This document shows, piece after piece, positions 53,970 to 63,905 of a stretch of DNA of 64,000 nt; the stretch's first letter is position 1, and every line of letters begins with the position of its first letter. A program made the position numbers and the translations under genes. Source of the stretch: Clostridium algidicarnis DSM 15099 (lineage in GTDB: Bacteria; Bacillota; Clostridia; Clostridiales; Clostridiaceae); the NCBI RefSeq assembly GCF_002934235.1, contig NZ_PTIS01000012.1, positions 24,950-88,949 of the forward strand. Direction: 5' to 3'. The notes beneath the pieces were generated by a model that had not been told where the DNA came from, did no database searches, and worked only from the letters and a program-made list of their open reading frames with translations.

Positions 53970-55805
53970 ATGTTAAATAAAACGCCAACATCGCACAACA
54001 AAGGTAGTGTACATAGAGGAATATTGTTCTTCATTACATTATTTAGTATCACTTTTAAGTGTATTCTTTTCCTATCGTTTATTAATAATAAGAACACCTA
54101 CAGTTTTAATTTAGCCTTAGGATTTAAATCTTCAATTTATTTTTTAAATTATTATTTAGCATTTATAATGCTTTTCATGTCATTTTATTTTTTATTTAAA
54201 AATAAAGGTCATATAAAATATCTTATATCTATAAACAGTATTTTAACATTATTTATATTAGTAGACCTTTGGTACTTTAGAGGTTTTAATACTGTTCCAT
54301 CACTTACTATAATAAAACAGACTGCTAATTTAGATAATCTTTCTGGTAGTGTCTTTTCTATGTTAAGCAAGTATGATCTATTATTTGTATTAGATTTAAT
54401 AATTTTAAGTTTATGGACTTTAAAACATAAAAATATTTATATAGGTGGGAAAAGGCACCTAGGCCTTTTCTTTGGTACAATTATCGTTACTCTTAGTTTT
54501 ATTTTTTATGTACCTTTTTCTACAGAAATACTAAAAAAAGATAATGCTAAAAGTTACCTTTTTTCAATGTATGATGCCACTGACACTACTACATATTTTT
54601 CTCCTATAGGATATCATATCTTCAATGCTTATTCTGTATGGCAAAATTCAAAGACCTTAGAACTTACTACTGAAGAAAAATCAGAAATTGATAAATGGTA
54701 CAAGGATAAATTTGAAGACATTCCTGATAACCAATACCAAGGGCTTTTTAAGGATAAAAATTTAATTTTAATTCAAGTAGAATCTTTAGAGAACTTTGTT
54801 ATAAATGAAAAAGTAGAGGATAAGGAAATAACTCCAAATTTAAATAAATTATTAGCTAATAGTATATACTTTCCCAATATAAATGAACAAGTTAATGAGG
54901 GTACAAGCTCTGATTCTGATTTGATGACAAATACATCTATTTATCCCTTAAGGCAGGGTAGTACTTTCTTTAATTATCCTAATAATACTTATAACTCCTT
55001 ACCATTACTTTTAGAAGAAATGGGTTATGAAACTTTAGCTATTCACCCTGATAAGGGAGCCTTTTGGAATTGGATGGAAGGTCTTAAAGGAGTAGGTTTT
55101 AAGAAATGCATAGATTCTCATGACTTTGAAATAGATGAAGTTATTGGACTTGGTCTTAGTGATGCTTCTTATTTTAGGCAAATTGTTCCTATTCTTAAAA
55201 AACAAAATCAACCTTTTTATAGTTTCATGGTTACATTAACTAGTCATGGTCCCTTTGATTTACCTAAAGAATATAAGGAATTAAATTTAAGTGAAGATCT
55301 AAATAATAATGTACTTGGTGGATATTTTGAAAGTGTACATTATACTGATAAACAGATAGGATTGTTTTTGCAAAACCTAGAAGCTGAAGGTCTACTAAAT
55401 AATACTGTTGTGGCTATAACCGGTGATCATACCGGTGTTCATAAGTACTATAATGATCAAGTTCAAAAATTAGAGTCTCCAGACCCTAAGTGGCTTAATG
55501 TGGACAATCATATACCTTTTATAATATACGATAAATCCTTTGAAGAGCCGCAAAAATTAGAGGTTACAGGTGGACAAATAGATCTTATGCCTACCCTAGC
55601 TTATCTTATGGGTATAAATGAAATATCTTATAATTCTACAGTTATGGGACGAAATCTTTTAAAAACAGAAAAGGATTATTCTATTCTTACAAATAAAGAT
55701 TTTGTAGGGACCTCTGTAGACATGAAAGAGCATTCTATTAAAGCCCTAGAGATATCCGATAAGATAATAAAAAGCAATTACTTTGAAAAAGATGATAATA
55801 ATTAA
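53970..55805 (+). CDS. LtaS-like membrane sulfatase (polyglycerolphosphate synthase family)
   Basis: The 611-residue protein has five N-terminal membrane helices and an extracellular sulfatase domain from about residue 250. Features of LtaS are visible: LIQVESLENFV with the metal-site Glu, the nucleophile Thr in VNEGTSSDSDLMT, HGPFDLP and ITGDHTGVHKYY. It would polymerise glycerol phosphate from phosphatidylglycerol into a teichoic-type polymer. I prefer ATG 53970, nine bases after AAGG; an in-frame ATG at 53961 is too close to it. A strong terminator follows. Confidence 0.92.
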   Translation: MLNKTPTSHNKGSVHRGILFFITLFSITFKCILFLSFINNKNTYSFNLALGFKSSIYFLNYYLAFIMLFMSFYFLFKNKGHIKYLISINSILTLFILVDLWYFRGFNTVPSLTIIKQTANLDNLSGSVFSMLSKYDLLFVLDLIILSLWTLKHKNIYIGGKRHLGLFFGTIIVTLSFIFYVPFSTEILKKDNAKSYLFSMYDATDTTTYFSPIGYHIFNAYSVWQNSKTLELTTEEKSEIDKWYKDKFEDIPDNQYQGLFKDKNLILIQVESLENFVINEKVEDKEITPNLNKLLANSIYFPNINEQVNEGTSSDSDLMTNTSIYPLRQGSTFFNYPNNTYNSLPLLLEEMGYETLAIHPDKGAFWNWMEGLKGVGFKKCIDSHDFEIDEVIGLGLSDASYFRQIVPILKKQNQPFYSFMVTLTSHGPFDLPKEYKELNLSEDLNNNVLGGYFESVHYTDKQIGLFLQNLEAEGLLNNTVVAITGDHTGVHKYYNDQVQKLESPDPKWLNVDNHIPFIIYDKSFEEPQKLEVTGGQIDLMPTLAYLMGINEISYNSTVMGRNLLKTEKDYSILTNKDFVGTSVDMKEHSIKALEISDKIIKSNYFEKDDNN

Positions 55806-55818
55806 AAAATTATGATGA

Positions 55819-55866
55819 TTAAAGAAGACACCTGAAGTTTATTTAAACTTCAGGTGTCTTCTTTAA
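55819..55866. terminator. Bidirectional terminator, 22-bp stem
   Basis: AAAGAAGACACCTGAAGTTT (55821-55840) pairs exactly with 55845-55864, extended by TT/AA. It separates the LtaS-like gene from the convergent tldE. Confidence 0.9.
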
Positions 55867-55926
55867 TGTAATACTTAAATTTAAAATAAGCTCTAAAATT
55901 TTTAAAAAATAAAAAGTATTTTAATT

Positions 55927-57279
55927 TTATTTTCCTGCTACAGATAATGATTTTATAACTACTGATGGAGATCCAAAATTAGCTCCCATGGGTATAGTAA
56001 ATTCTAAATCCTCACCTATATATTCTATATCTTTAAGCAATTCAAAAAAGTTTCCTGCTACTGTTATTTGTTCTATAGGATCTGCCCTTTTACCAAGCTT
56101 TATAGAAAACCCTTTAGCGGCTAATGAAAAGTCTCCAGTAATTGCATTAGCGCCAGCATGTGTTCCTTCAATATCCGTTATTAATATACCTTCTCCTACA
56201 TAATTTAGTACATCTTCAAAAGCACTCTTACCTTTTTCTATATAACAATTAGTTGGAGCAATACTAATGGATGATGCAAAAGAAGATTTATAAGCATTTC
56301 CTGTACTCTTTTTTCCTTCTTTAGTTGCTGATTTTAAGTTATATAAAAGAGTATTTAAATATCCATCTTTAATCATATATTTCTTATATGTGGCTACAGC
56401 CTCTGCATCAAATGGTGTGGATGCAAAGCTACCTTCTAAATGTGGATCATCTACTAGACTTACTATAGGATTTGCTATGATTCTTCCTTCTTTTCCCTTT
56501 AATAAGGATAGTCCCTTTTCAGCATTTTCTGCACTAAATGCACCTATAAATGTACTTAACATCATAGCCATTACATCATTTTTTAAGACTATTTTGTAAT
56601 TACCACTATTTACAGTTTCTCCACCTACCCTATCTAAGGCCATTCCTACAGATTCTTTTGCTAACATCTTAATATCTAATTCTTTAAAATCTTGCGTTAT
56701 CTTAAATTTAAATCCATCATATTTTATGTCCTTTTCCTTAATTACTGGAACTACATAAGCTGATATAAAATTTTGTTTATTATCTAATTCTATCCCCTTT
56801 GAATTCATTATCCCATATTCTATGGTTGAAGATTCTAATTCGCACCCTGCTATTGTTTCAACCTTTTCATGAAAGTTTAAAGTTTTACTTTCCAAATCTT
56901 TTATAAAATCTATCTTTTGTTTTGTAGATATATTGCTTAATTCCTCATTGTAACAATTTAACTTAACATAATTTTGTTTCTCTCCGTATATAATTTCTTC
57001 TTCATTATTATCTATAGAAACAGCACTTTGTTTTGCACTTTCTAACAATGTATCTATAGCCTCTTCATCTATTAGCTCAGTATAAGAGTATCCCATATTT
57101 CCCTTATATATACCCCTAAAGCTTATACCCATAGTTGTATTTACACTATATTTATCTATATCACCTTTGTACACTCCTATACTAAGATTATCATCTTTAC
57201 TATAATATATTTCAAATTCAGAAAATCCAGCATCTTTTGCTCTTTCAAATATTATTTCTTTAATAAATTTTATATCCAT
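55927..57279 (-). CDS. pmbA: TldE/PmbA metalloprotease component
   Basis: The 450-residue TldE/PmbA partner lacks the zinc motif of TldD. It carries ITDIEGTHAGANAITGDFSL and an LGKRADPIEQITVAGNFFE-like tail typical of the family. TldD and TldE form a heterodimer that degrades unfolded peptides and matures some peptide products. It follows tldD by 16 bases. Confidence 0.94.
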   Translation of the reverse strand: MDIKFIKEIIFERAKDAGFSEFEIYYSKDDNLSIGVYKGDIDKYSVNTTMGISFRGIYKGNMGYSYTELIDEEAIDTLLESAKQSAVSIDNNEEEIIYGEKQNYVKLNCYNEELSNISTKQKIDFIKDLESKTLNFHEKVETIAGCELESSTIEYGIMNSKGIELDNKQNFISAYVVPVIKEKDIKYDGFKFKITQDFKELDIKMLAKESVGMALDRVGGETVNSGNYKIVLKNDVMAMMLSTFIGAFSAENAEKGLSLLKGKEGRIIANPIVSLVDDPHLEGSFASTPFDAEAVATYKKYMIKDGYLNTLLYNLKSATKEGKKSTGNAYKSSFASSISIAPTNCYIEKGKSAFEDVLNYVGEGILITDIEGTHAGANAITGDFSLAAKGFSIKLGKRADPIEQITVAGNFFELLKDIEYIGEDLEFTIPMGANFGSPSVVIKSLSVAGK

Positions 57280-57295
57280 AGCTTATCCCACCCTT

Positions 57296-58675
57296 TTACC
57301 TTCCACCTACAGTTATATTAGATACTCTAATGAGAGGTTGTCCTACATTTGTAGGTATACTACCACTAGAAGAGCCACACATTCCTTGTCCCTGTGCTAA
57401 GTTTTTGCCTACCATATCTATGTTCATAAGTATCTCTGATCCTTTACCAATCAAACTAGCTCCTCTTACTGGTTCTTGAATTTTACCATTTTTAATTAAG
57501 TAACCTTCTGCTACAGCAAAGTTAAATTCTCCTGTTATAGGGTTTACAGATCCTCCACCCATCTTTTTAGCATAAAGTCCTTCATCAATTGAAGCTAATA
57601 TATCATCATTATCGTCATTACCATTGTCAATATAGGTATTAGTCATTCTAGAAGTTGGAGCGTATCTATAAGATTCTCTTCTTGAACTTCCTGTCTCCTC
57701 CATATTCATTCTTCTAGCGTTAAGTTTATCTATCATATAACTTTTTAATATTCCATCTTCTATTAATACATTTCTTCTTGTTTTGGTGCCTTCATCATCT
57801 ATATTTAATGAACCCCATAAATTCTTCATTGTACCATCATCTATAGCTGTTACCTTAGTGGATGCTATCTGCTTACCCATCTTATCACAAAATACAGAAT
57901 TTCCTTTGGCTACAGAAGTTGCTTCTAATGCATGGCCACAAGCTTCATGAAATATAACTCCACCAAAACCATTTTCAATAGCTACCATCATCTTTCCCGC
58001 TGGACAGTTTTTTGCATGAAGCATTGTAACTGCACTTTTGCTAGCTTCCTTTGCTAAATGTTCTACATCTACACTATCAAACATTTCAAATCCCATAAAT
58101 CTACCCGGTGCTTCAAACCCTACTTGATTTTCTATTCCATTACTTGCAATAGAATTTATATGAATTCTCGTTCTTATCCTTCTATCTTGTGTAAATAGAC
58201 CATCACTATTTGCAATAAGAACCTTTTGATCTTTGTCTAAATAATTTACTATAACTTGCGTTATTTCTTTGCTATAGTCTTTGGCTGATTTGTATGTCCT
58301 TTTCATTACTTCTATTTTATTTGCATTTTGTATAGTTGAAGGCACATAAAGTATTGGATGAATATTTGTATTTATTCTTTCCATAATATTTATAGCTACC
58401 TCTTCCTTTAATTCCCCTATGGCACAAGATGCCTTATATGCTGTTTCTAGCATCCCCTCAAGACTTTTGTCATTTGTATAGGCATAAACACTTTTGAGCC
58501 CTTTAAATATCCTTATTCCTATTCCAAAGTCTCTTCCTGCAACAGCACCGTCTATCTTCCCATTTACTAATGATATGTTATTATTTATACTATCTTCCAC
58601 AAAAATTTCAGCAAAATCTCCACCTGTACTTAAAGCCTTCCCTAGAACTTGCTTAATTATATTCTTTTCTAACAC
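57296..58675 (-). CDS. tldD: TldD metalloprotease, catalytic component
   Basis: The 459-residue protein has the zinc motif HEACGHALEA (an HExxxH), followed by ATSVAKGNS and the conserved SRMTNTYI region. It is the active partner of the TldE gene 16 bases downstream. The start is GTG (58675), with GGGGAG seven bases before. In some bacteria this pair processes ribosomal peptide natural products, but no such precursor is adjacent. Confidence 0.95.
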   Translation of the reverse strand: MLEKNIIKQVLGKALSTGGDFAEIFVEDSINNNISLVNGKIDGAVAGRDFGIGIRIFKGLKSVYAYTNDKSLEGMLETAYKASCAIGELKEEVAINIMERINTNIHPILYVPSTIQNANKIEVMKRTYKSAKDYSKEITQVIVNYLDKDQKVLIANSDGLFTQDRRIRTRIHINSIASNGIENQVGFEAPGRFMGFEMFDSVDVEHLAKEASKSAVTMLHAKNCPAGKMMVAIENGFGGVIFHEACGHALEATSVAKGNSVFCDKMGKQIASTKVTAIDDGTMKNLWGSLNIDDEGTKTRRNVLIEDGILKSYMIDKLNARRMNMEETGSSRRESYRYAPTSRMTNTYIDNGNDDNDDILASIDEGLYAKKMGGGSVNPITGEFNFAVAEGYLIKNGKIQEPVRGASLIGKGSEILMNIDMVGKNLAQGQGMCGSSSGSIPTNVGQPLIRVSNITVGGR

Positions 58676-58708
58676 CTAATCACTCCCCTAATAATTTTAA
58701 TGTGAAAT

Positions 58709-58739
58709 AAAGCAGATATATCTTATAGACATCTGCTTT
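58709..58739 (-). terminator. Weak terminator before tldD
   Basis: AAAGCAGAT (58709-58717) pairs with ATCTGCTTT (58731-58739). The T-run on minus is broken, so termination of the lipoprotein transcript may be incomplete. Confidence 0.55.
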
Positions 58740-58800
58740 TAATTTTACACTATTGTAGGAATATTCTCAATTCCCTTATTTTATTACTATGTATATACGA

Positions 58801-60267
58801 TTATCTAAACACCTTGTCCCATTTATAAACAAATTCGTCTAATGCCCATTCTGCCATAATCACACTTTCTTCTTCATTTAATTTAACCTTTTTTAAAGGC
58901 CTTTCACCTAATTCACCATTTTCAATAGAATACACAAATAGGCTATTCTTTGAAATAAGTATTGCTATATCACTATTTGGAGAAGTATACGCATCTAAAG
59001 CCTCTGGCATTCTTTCTTTTATTTTATTCCACGGGACTTTTAATTCATCATAAATTATAAGCTTTTTAGAGGGCAATATCTTTATATCATAGTCTAAAAA
59101 CAATTTCTCATCATTAGACTTTAGTCTAACTCTACCTTTAAATGCCCAATGGCCATTTTTCCTAACCACAGTAAAGCTTTCTTCATTTAAATTAGTCTCT
59201 AATTTAGATTTTAAGTCTTTATTAGATTCTATGGCTGATTTAAATGACTTTTCTTGGACAACCTTTCCTTCAGCCCCTTCAATATCTACTATCTTTAAGC
59301 CCTTTTCTTGTTGAATATTATCTAAAGGTAAAACTACATATTCATCTGATACTATAGACTTATTTTTATCATTTTTAATAGATTCTAAAGCAATATAATC
59401 ATTACTTATAAAGTTTACATTTCTATAAATATTGTTATCAGCATCTTTAAAGTAATCTCTAATATATTTATCTTCTTTGTATCCATACGTCTTCACATAA
59501 ACAGTTTCATTTTCATATCCATTAACTAAATCTTTTTTTACACCTAACTCCCAAAATCCTGATATTCTAGGAAATATTATATTAGGTTTTTCTTTTATTT
59601 TAATGTCTCTTTTATCTGTACTTGAAATCCATAAAGTCCTATAACCACTTTCATTTATATCTCCGTTTTCCGACTGGTTTCTCTGACTTCTTAAACCAAT
59701 CATTACTCCAGATCTTTTATTTTTATCAATATCTTGAGTTTCTTCTCCCATAGTATTATTTGAGTATGACTGTCTAACATCTTTATCTATTAAATTACTT
59801 CTTTTGCTTGCAAAATAACATATTCCATCAGAAAAAAACATCAATTTATTTTCATCATATTTTATATATTCATACAAAACCTTACCTTCTAAACTTGCGG
59901 ATATAACCTCTAATTCATCTTTATCTATGCCTAGGCCTTTAGGATTAATTTCACTATGATTGAAAAAGTAATTATGTGTATTTACTCTTCTATACTTATA
60001 TTTTACATCTTCATATACATCTCCACCAACATATAAAAAATTATTATCTATTTGAATATAAGTATTTAAGTATTTGTTTAGCTTATGATTTTTAACTTTT
60101 CCCTGTCTCATAATTTTATAATCATCTATATACCACTTGCCTTTAATCATTAAATCCTTATTTTCAGGTGATATTATTTTTGATGTGGATTTAAACTCAA
60201 TAGGATTACATCCCGATAGAATAACTATTAATGAAAAGGACATTATTATAATATAAATTTTTCGCAT
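58801..60267 (-). CDS. Lipoprotein of unknown function linked to a two-component system
   Basis: The 488-residue precursor has a signal peptide with lipobox ILSGC (C20). The exported part is beta-rich with many charged residues and no domain I recognise; segments such as KWYIDDYKIMRQGKV and WISSTDKRDIKIKEK suggest a repeated beta-sandwich or propeller. It lies 45 bases after the histidine kinase gene on the same strand, so it is probably its co-expressed partner or sensor accessory. DUF-type lipoproteins of this kind are common beside clostridial kinases, but the role is unknown. Confidence 0.75.
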   Translation of the reverse strand: MRKIYIIIMSFSLIVILSGCNPIEFKSTSKIISPENKDLMIKGKWYIDDYKIMRQGKVKNHKLNKYLNTYIQIDNNFLYVGGDVYEDVKYKYRRVNTHNYFFNHSEINPKGLGIDKDELEVISASLEGKVLYEYIKYDENKLMFFSDGICYFASKRSNLIDKDVRQSYSNNTMGEETQDIDKNKRSGVMIGLRSQRNQSENGDINESGYRTLWISSTDKRDIKIKEKPNIIFPRISGFWELGVKKDLVNGYENETVYVKTYGYKEDKYIRDYFKDADNNIYRNVNFISNDYIALESIKNDKNKSIVSDEYVVLPLDNIQQEKGLKIVDIEGAEGKVVQEKSFKSAIESNKDLKSKLETNLNEESFTVVRKNGHWAFKGRVRLKSNDEKLFLDYDIKILPSKKLIIYDELKVPWNKIKERMPEALDAYTSPNSDIAILISKNSLFVYSIENGELGERPLKKVKLNEEESVIMAEWALDEFVYKWDKVFR

Positions 60268-60312
60268 CTTCCCCTCCTAATGTACCACTAATTAAGATAC
60301 TAGATACTTAAT

Positions 60313-61737
60313 TTACATACTTATAGCTACTTTATCTTTTAGTGGAAGTATAACTTTTACTATAGTTCCATTCCCTTCTTCACTTTCAATAATAAATTTA
60401 CCTTCATGAAGCTTTATTATTTCATCACAAATAGAAAGACCTATTCCATTTTGTGATTTACTGCTTTTTCCTTTATAAAACTTTTCTTTTATCCTTGGTA
60501 AGTCTTTTTTACTTATTCCACTCCCAGTATCGCTAATTACAACATTTAACTCATTATCTTTAGCATAAGCCTCTATAATTACTTTTCCTTCTCTTGGTGT
60601 GAATTTAAGTGCATTATCTAATAAATTTATAAAGACTTGTTTCATTCTATTTACATCTAAATGAACTTTAGGTATGTTGTCTTCTACTGATACCACAAGA
60701 TCTATTCCCTCTCTTTCTGCCCTTGGTCTCATATATCTATCAATATAACTTATCATATCAATAATATCTATACTTACCTTTTGAAGTGAAACTTTTCCTG
60801 ATACAAACTTAGAAAAGTCTAAGAGCTCTTCTACCATCTCAGTAAGTCTGTCACATTCTTTTTCAATTATGCTTAAGCCATCTTTTATAACTTCTTTATC
60901 TTCCAAATCATAACCTAGCGTTACAGTCCATCCTTTTATTGATGTAAGAGGGGTTCTCAGTTCATGTGATACGGATGAAATAAATTCATTCTTAAGTTTA
61001 TCCTTTTTTAATATTTCTTCTGCCATATAATTTAATGTATCAGATAATTTACCAATTTCATCATCTTTAACCTTAATATTTCTTATATAATAATTTCCTT
61101 CTGCCATTTGCTCTGCAGTTGTAGTAAGTGCTCTTACCGGATATATTATATTTTTAGCTGCAAACCAAGTTACTATGCCAGATATTATAAGCACAGCTGA
61201 TCCGAGAATTATAAATACAAAAGAAATAGAATATATTGAACTCTCTACTTCCTCCATAGATGATACAAACCTAATAACTCCAACAATTTCGCCGTAAGAC
61301 TTTAAAGGATAAGACACTGCCATTACTTTATAATCATAATAATTAACATTTCCAACCCACTTCCCCTTTTCACCACCAATAGCTTTTTTAACGTCTATGG
61401 ATTTTATATATTCTTCTGACGTAGCACCTAATGAATCCATTATAAGCTTGCCATCAGTATTTAATATTTGTACTTGTGCATTGGTTTGTTTCCAAAATAC
61501 ATCTACATTATCAAGTATATTTTCTTCTAAAGTAGAGTTCGAAAAATAACTGTTATAAAGATCTGCTGATACCATTACTTGATTTGTAATAATATCTTCA
61601 GTATTTTTATAAAAATATTGGCGAACAAAAGTAATAAGTGACACTTCTAAAATTGATATAGTAAACAATATTATTACAAGTAATTTTAATGTCAGTCTCA
61701 CTCTAATACTTTGATCCACTTTAAATATCTTTTTCAT
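60313..61737 (-). CDS. Membrane sensor histidine kinase
   Basis: The 474-residue kinase has two membrane helices (about 15-35 and 170-195) around an extracellular sensor domain of about 135 residues, then a HAMP domain. The H-box is SVSHELRTPLTS, the N-box INLLDNALKF, and the G-boxes ISDTGSGI and NGIGLSIC. It shares 17 bases with the upstream response regulator gene. It senses an envelope signal, ligand unknown; the lipoprotein gene follows. Confidence 0.93.
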   Translation of the reverse strand: MKKIFKVDQSIRVRLTLKLLVIILFTISILEVSLITFVRQYFYKNTEDIITNQVMVSADLYNSYFSNSTLEENILDNVDVFWKQTNAQVQILNTDGKLIMDSLGATSEEYIKSIDVKKAIGGEKGKWVGNVNYYDYKVMAVSYPLKSYGEIVGVIRFVSSMEEVESSIYSISFVFIILGSAVLIISGIVTWFAAKNIIYPVRALTTTAEQMAEGNYYIRNIKVKDDEIGKLSDTLNYMAEEILKKDKLKNEFISSVSHELRTPLTSIKGWTVTLGYDLEDKEVIKDGLSIIEKECDRLTEMVEELLDFSKFVSGKVSLQKVSIDIIDMISYIDRYMRPRAEREGIDLVVSVEDNIPKVHLDVNRMKQVFINLLDNALKFTPREGKVIIEAYAKDNELNVVISDTGSGISKKDLPRIKEKFYKGKSSKSQNGIGLSICDEIIKLHEGKFIIESEEGNGTIVKVILPLKDKVAISM

Positions 61738-62422
61738 TATTCCACCTATACCCTGTTCCCCAAATAGTTTGTATATATTTAGGCTCTGAAGGATCTTCTT
61801 CTATCTTAGTTCTTAATCTTCTTATATTAACATCTACTATTTTTGGATCTCCAAAATAATCATATCCCCAAATTATATTTAATAATTCATCTCTAGTAAA
61901 GGCCTTTCCCGGACTTTCTATAAACAATTTAAATAATAAATATTCTTTAGGTGTAATATATATTTCTTTAGTACCTTTATACAATTTTTGTGAATACAAG
62001 TCTAGTTTAAAACCATTTCTTTCAACAACTTCTTTATCTTTAAATACATCTTTAGTTTCAATTCTTCTAATTATTGCCTTAACTCTAAGCATCAATTCTA
62101 TTGGATTAAAAGGTTTACTTAAATAATCATCAGCACCTTGTTCTAAACCCATTATTCTATCCATATCCTGATTTCTAGCAGTGAGCATAATTATACCCAT
62201 ATCAGGAAACCTATCTCTTAGTTCCTTACACAATGTAAATCCATCTTTGCCTGGCAACATCACATCTAAAACTGCAATATGAGGATTTTCTAACATTGCC
62301 TTTCTAAAACCTTCTTCTCCAGAACTTGCTTCGATAACAGTGAAATCATTTCTTCTAAAGTTTATTTTGAGAAAACCTCTTATACTGTTTTCATCTTCTA
62401 CAATCAATACCTTTTTATCCAT
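61721..62422 (-). CDS. OmpR/PhoB-type response regulator
   Basis: The 233-residue regulator has a receiver domain with the phosphorylated Asp in VLDVMLPGKDG, a conserved Lys in DYLSKPFNP, and a winged-helix DNA domain ending DVNIRRLRTKIEEDP ... IWGTGYRW. It overlaps the kinase gene, so the two are one signalling pair. A 17-bp inverted repeat lies 19 bases before the start. Confidence 0.94.
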   Translation of the reverse strand: MDKKVLIVEDENSIRGFLKINFRRNDFTVIEASSGEEGFRKAMLENPHIAVLDVMLPGKDGFTLCKELRDRFPDMGIIMLTARNQDMDRIMGLEQGADDYLSKPFNPIELMLRVKAIIRRIETKDVFKDKEVVERNGFKLDLYSQKLYKGTKEIYITPKEYLLFKLFIESPGKAFTRDELLNIIWGYDYFGDPKIVDVNIRRLRTKIEEDPSEPKYIQTIWGTGYRWNNEKDI

Positions 62423-62440
62423 AAATACCTCTCTCTGTAA

Positions 62441-62482
62441 TATAATAAAAGAGAAGTCTATTTCAACTTCTCTTTTATTATA
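62441..62482. terminator. 17-bp perfect hairpin upstream of the response regulator
   Basis: TATAATAAAAGAGAAGT (62441-62457) pairs exactly with ACTTCTCTTTTATTATA (62466-62482). It lies after the deacetylase gene on minus, so it probably ends that transcript, but its place 19 bases from the next start could also make it a leader element. Confidence 0.65.
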
Positions 62483-62586
62483 TCATAATTTTTCTTTAAC
62501 ATTATGAAAATACTTAATATATAGTAACCTATTGTAATTTATAGTAATATTGTAATTTGCTTATTATTAATTATTATTTAAAATAT

Positions 62587-63549
62587 CTAATTTAAAGTCC
62601 TAAATTCATATCCTTCGTTTTTAAAGTGTTGGATTATCTTTGTTAAAGCTTCAGCTGTAGTTTCTTTTCCATAGGTATCGTGCATAAGCATTACAACCTT
62701 GTCCTTATTTTTACTTGTACTTATAGCCATTTCAATTAATTCTTCAGGTTTCCTCTTTTTACTTTCTGCATCTCCATTTAATGCATTCCAATCCACAGGT
62801 ACTATATTTTTTTCTTTTAGTTTTTCTATAGCTACATCTTGCCCTTTCCAAGACATAAGTCCTCCTGGAAATCTTACAACTGTAGTTTCAAATGACTCTC
62901 CAATAACCTTTTTAATTAAAACATTATTCTTTTCAATATCTTCTAAAACCCTTGTCATATTAATATTTTTACTCGGATAAAGATATTTATAATCATGAGA
63001 ATAAGTATGATTAGCAATAGCATGTCCATCATCATATTCTTGTTTTAGAACTTCTCCAGATTTTTCATTAATAGTAACACCATCTGAAGATAAACTTTTG
63101 CCTAATATAAAGAATGTAGCCTTTACATCTTCGCTTTTTAATATATTAAGTATCTGAGGTGTAACTGTGGTGGAAGGGCCATCATCAAAGGTTAAATAAA
63201 TTACCTTTTTACCATCTTTAATTGCCTTACCATTTATAGCATCCTTTGCTATAGTTGCAGAATCTATCTTGTCTTGACCCTTTATTGAAGTATTTTTGTA
63301 TGCTAACTCCTTTTCTTCTATCTTTTCTTTACCCTTTTTAGATGGTTTTCCAGTATCCGGTGACTTTGTTTCTTCTGATGCGGATACAGTTGAATCATTT
63401 TCACCATATTTATTTATTATAAATTGTCCTGCAATTATTCCAATTATTAATATTGATAAAACTAAAATACTAATAGCCAGATTTTTATTATTTAGTTTTT
63501 TATTTTTTTTTAAAATAGGCTTTTGGTTCCTGTGATCTGTAATTGACAT
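62587..63549 (-). CDS. Polysaccharide deacetylase (NodB-like), membrane-anchored
   Basis: The 320-residue protein has one N-terminal membrane helix (LAISILVLSILIIGIIAGQF), an acidic/Lys linker, and a CE4 deacetylase domain with the motifs YLTFDDGPS, ANHTYSHD (two metal histidines), VRFPGG and MLMHDT. It removes acetyl groups from peptidoglycan or another surface glycan outside the cell. Many Firmicutes have several such enzymes; the substrate is not clear. The hairpin at 62441-62482 follows it on minus. Confidence 0.93.
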   Translation of the reverse strand: MSITDHRNQKPILKKNKKLNNKNLAISILVLSILIIGIIAGQFIINKYGENDSTVSASEETKSPDTGKPSKKGKEKIEEKELAYKNTSIKGQDKIDSATIAKDAINGKAIKDGKKVIYLTFDDGPSTTVTPQILNILKSEDVKATFFILGKSLSSDGVTINEKSGEVLKQEYDDGHAIANHTYSHDYKYLYPSKNINMTRVLEDIEKNNVLIKKVIGESFETTVVRFPGGLMSWKGQDVAIEKLKEKNIVPVDWNALNGDAESKKRKPEELIEMAISTSKNKDKVVMLMHDTYGKETTAEALTKIIQHFKNEGYEFRTLN

Positions 63550-63743
63550 ATTCCCACTCCTAATCTTTCATCAAAATGCAATAAAATAAAGTCGAATTAT
63601 TTTATAACTAGTAGATGCTTGTCTTTATGTATAATGATAGCTTTTTATTATAGATTATAGATTACAAAATAGTAAAAATTCTTTTATACTTTTACATCTT
63701 TGTGGTTTAATATCCCTTTTTCTTAAAATTATGCAAAAAAATA

Positions 63744-63776
63744 AAGAACCTTTAACTATCATAATTAAAAGTTCTT
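63744..63776 (-). terminator. Terminator after the tRNA-Asn gene
   Basis: AAGAAC and GTTCTT (63744-63776) enclose TTTAA/TTAAA pairing. A T-run follows on the minus strand. It ends the 5S-tRNA unit. Confidence 0.75.
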
Positions 63777-63801
63777 AAAGCCTTATATTTAATTATATAA
63801 T

Positions 63802-63876
<75 letters not shown>

Positions 63877-63905
63877 ACATTAATTATTGTAATCCCGAAG
63901 GATAT

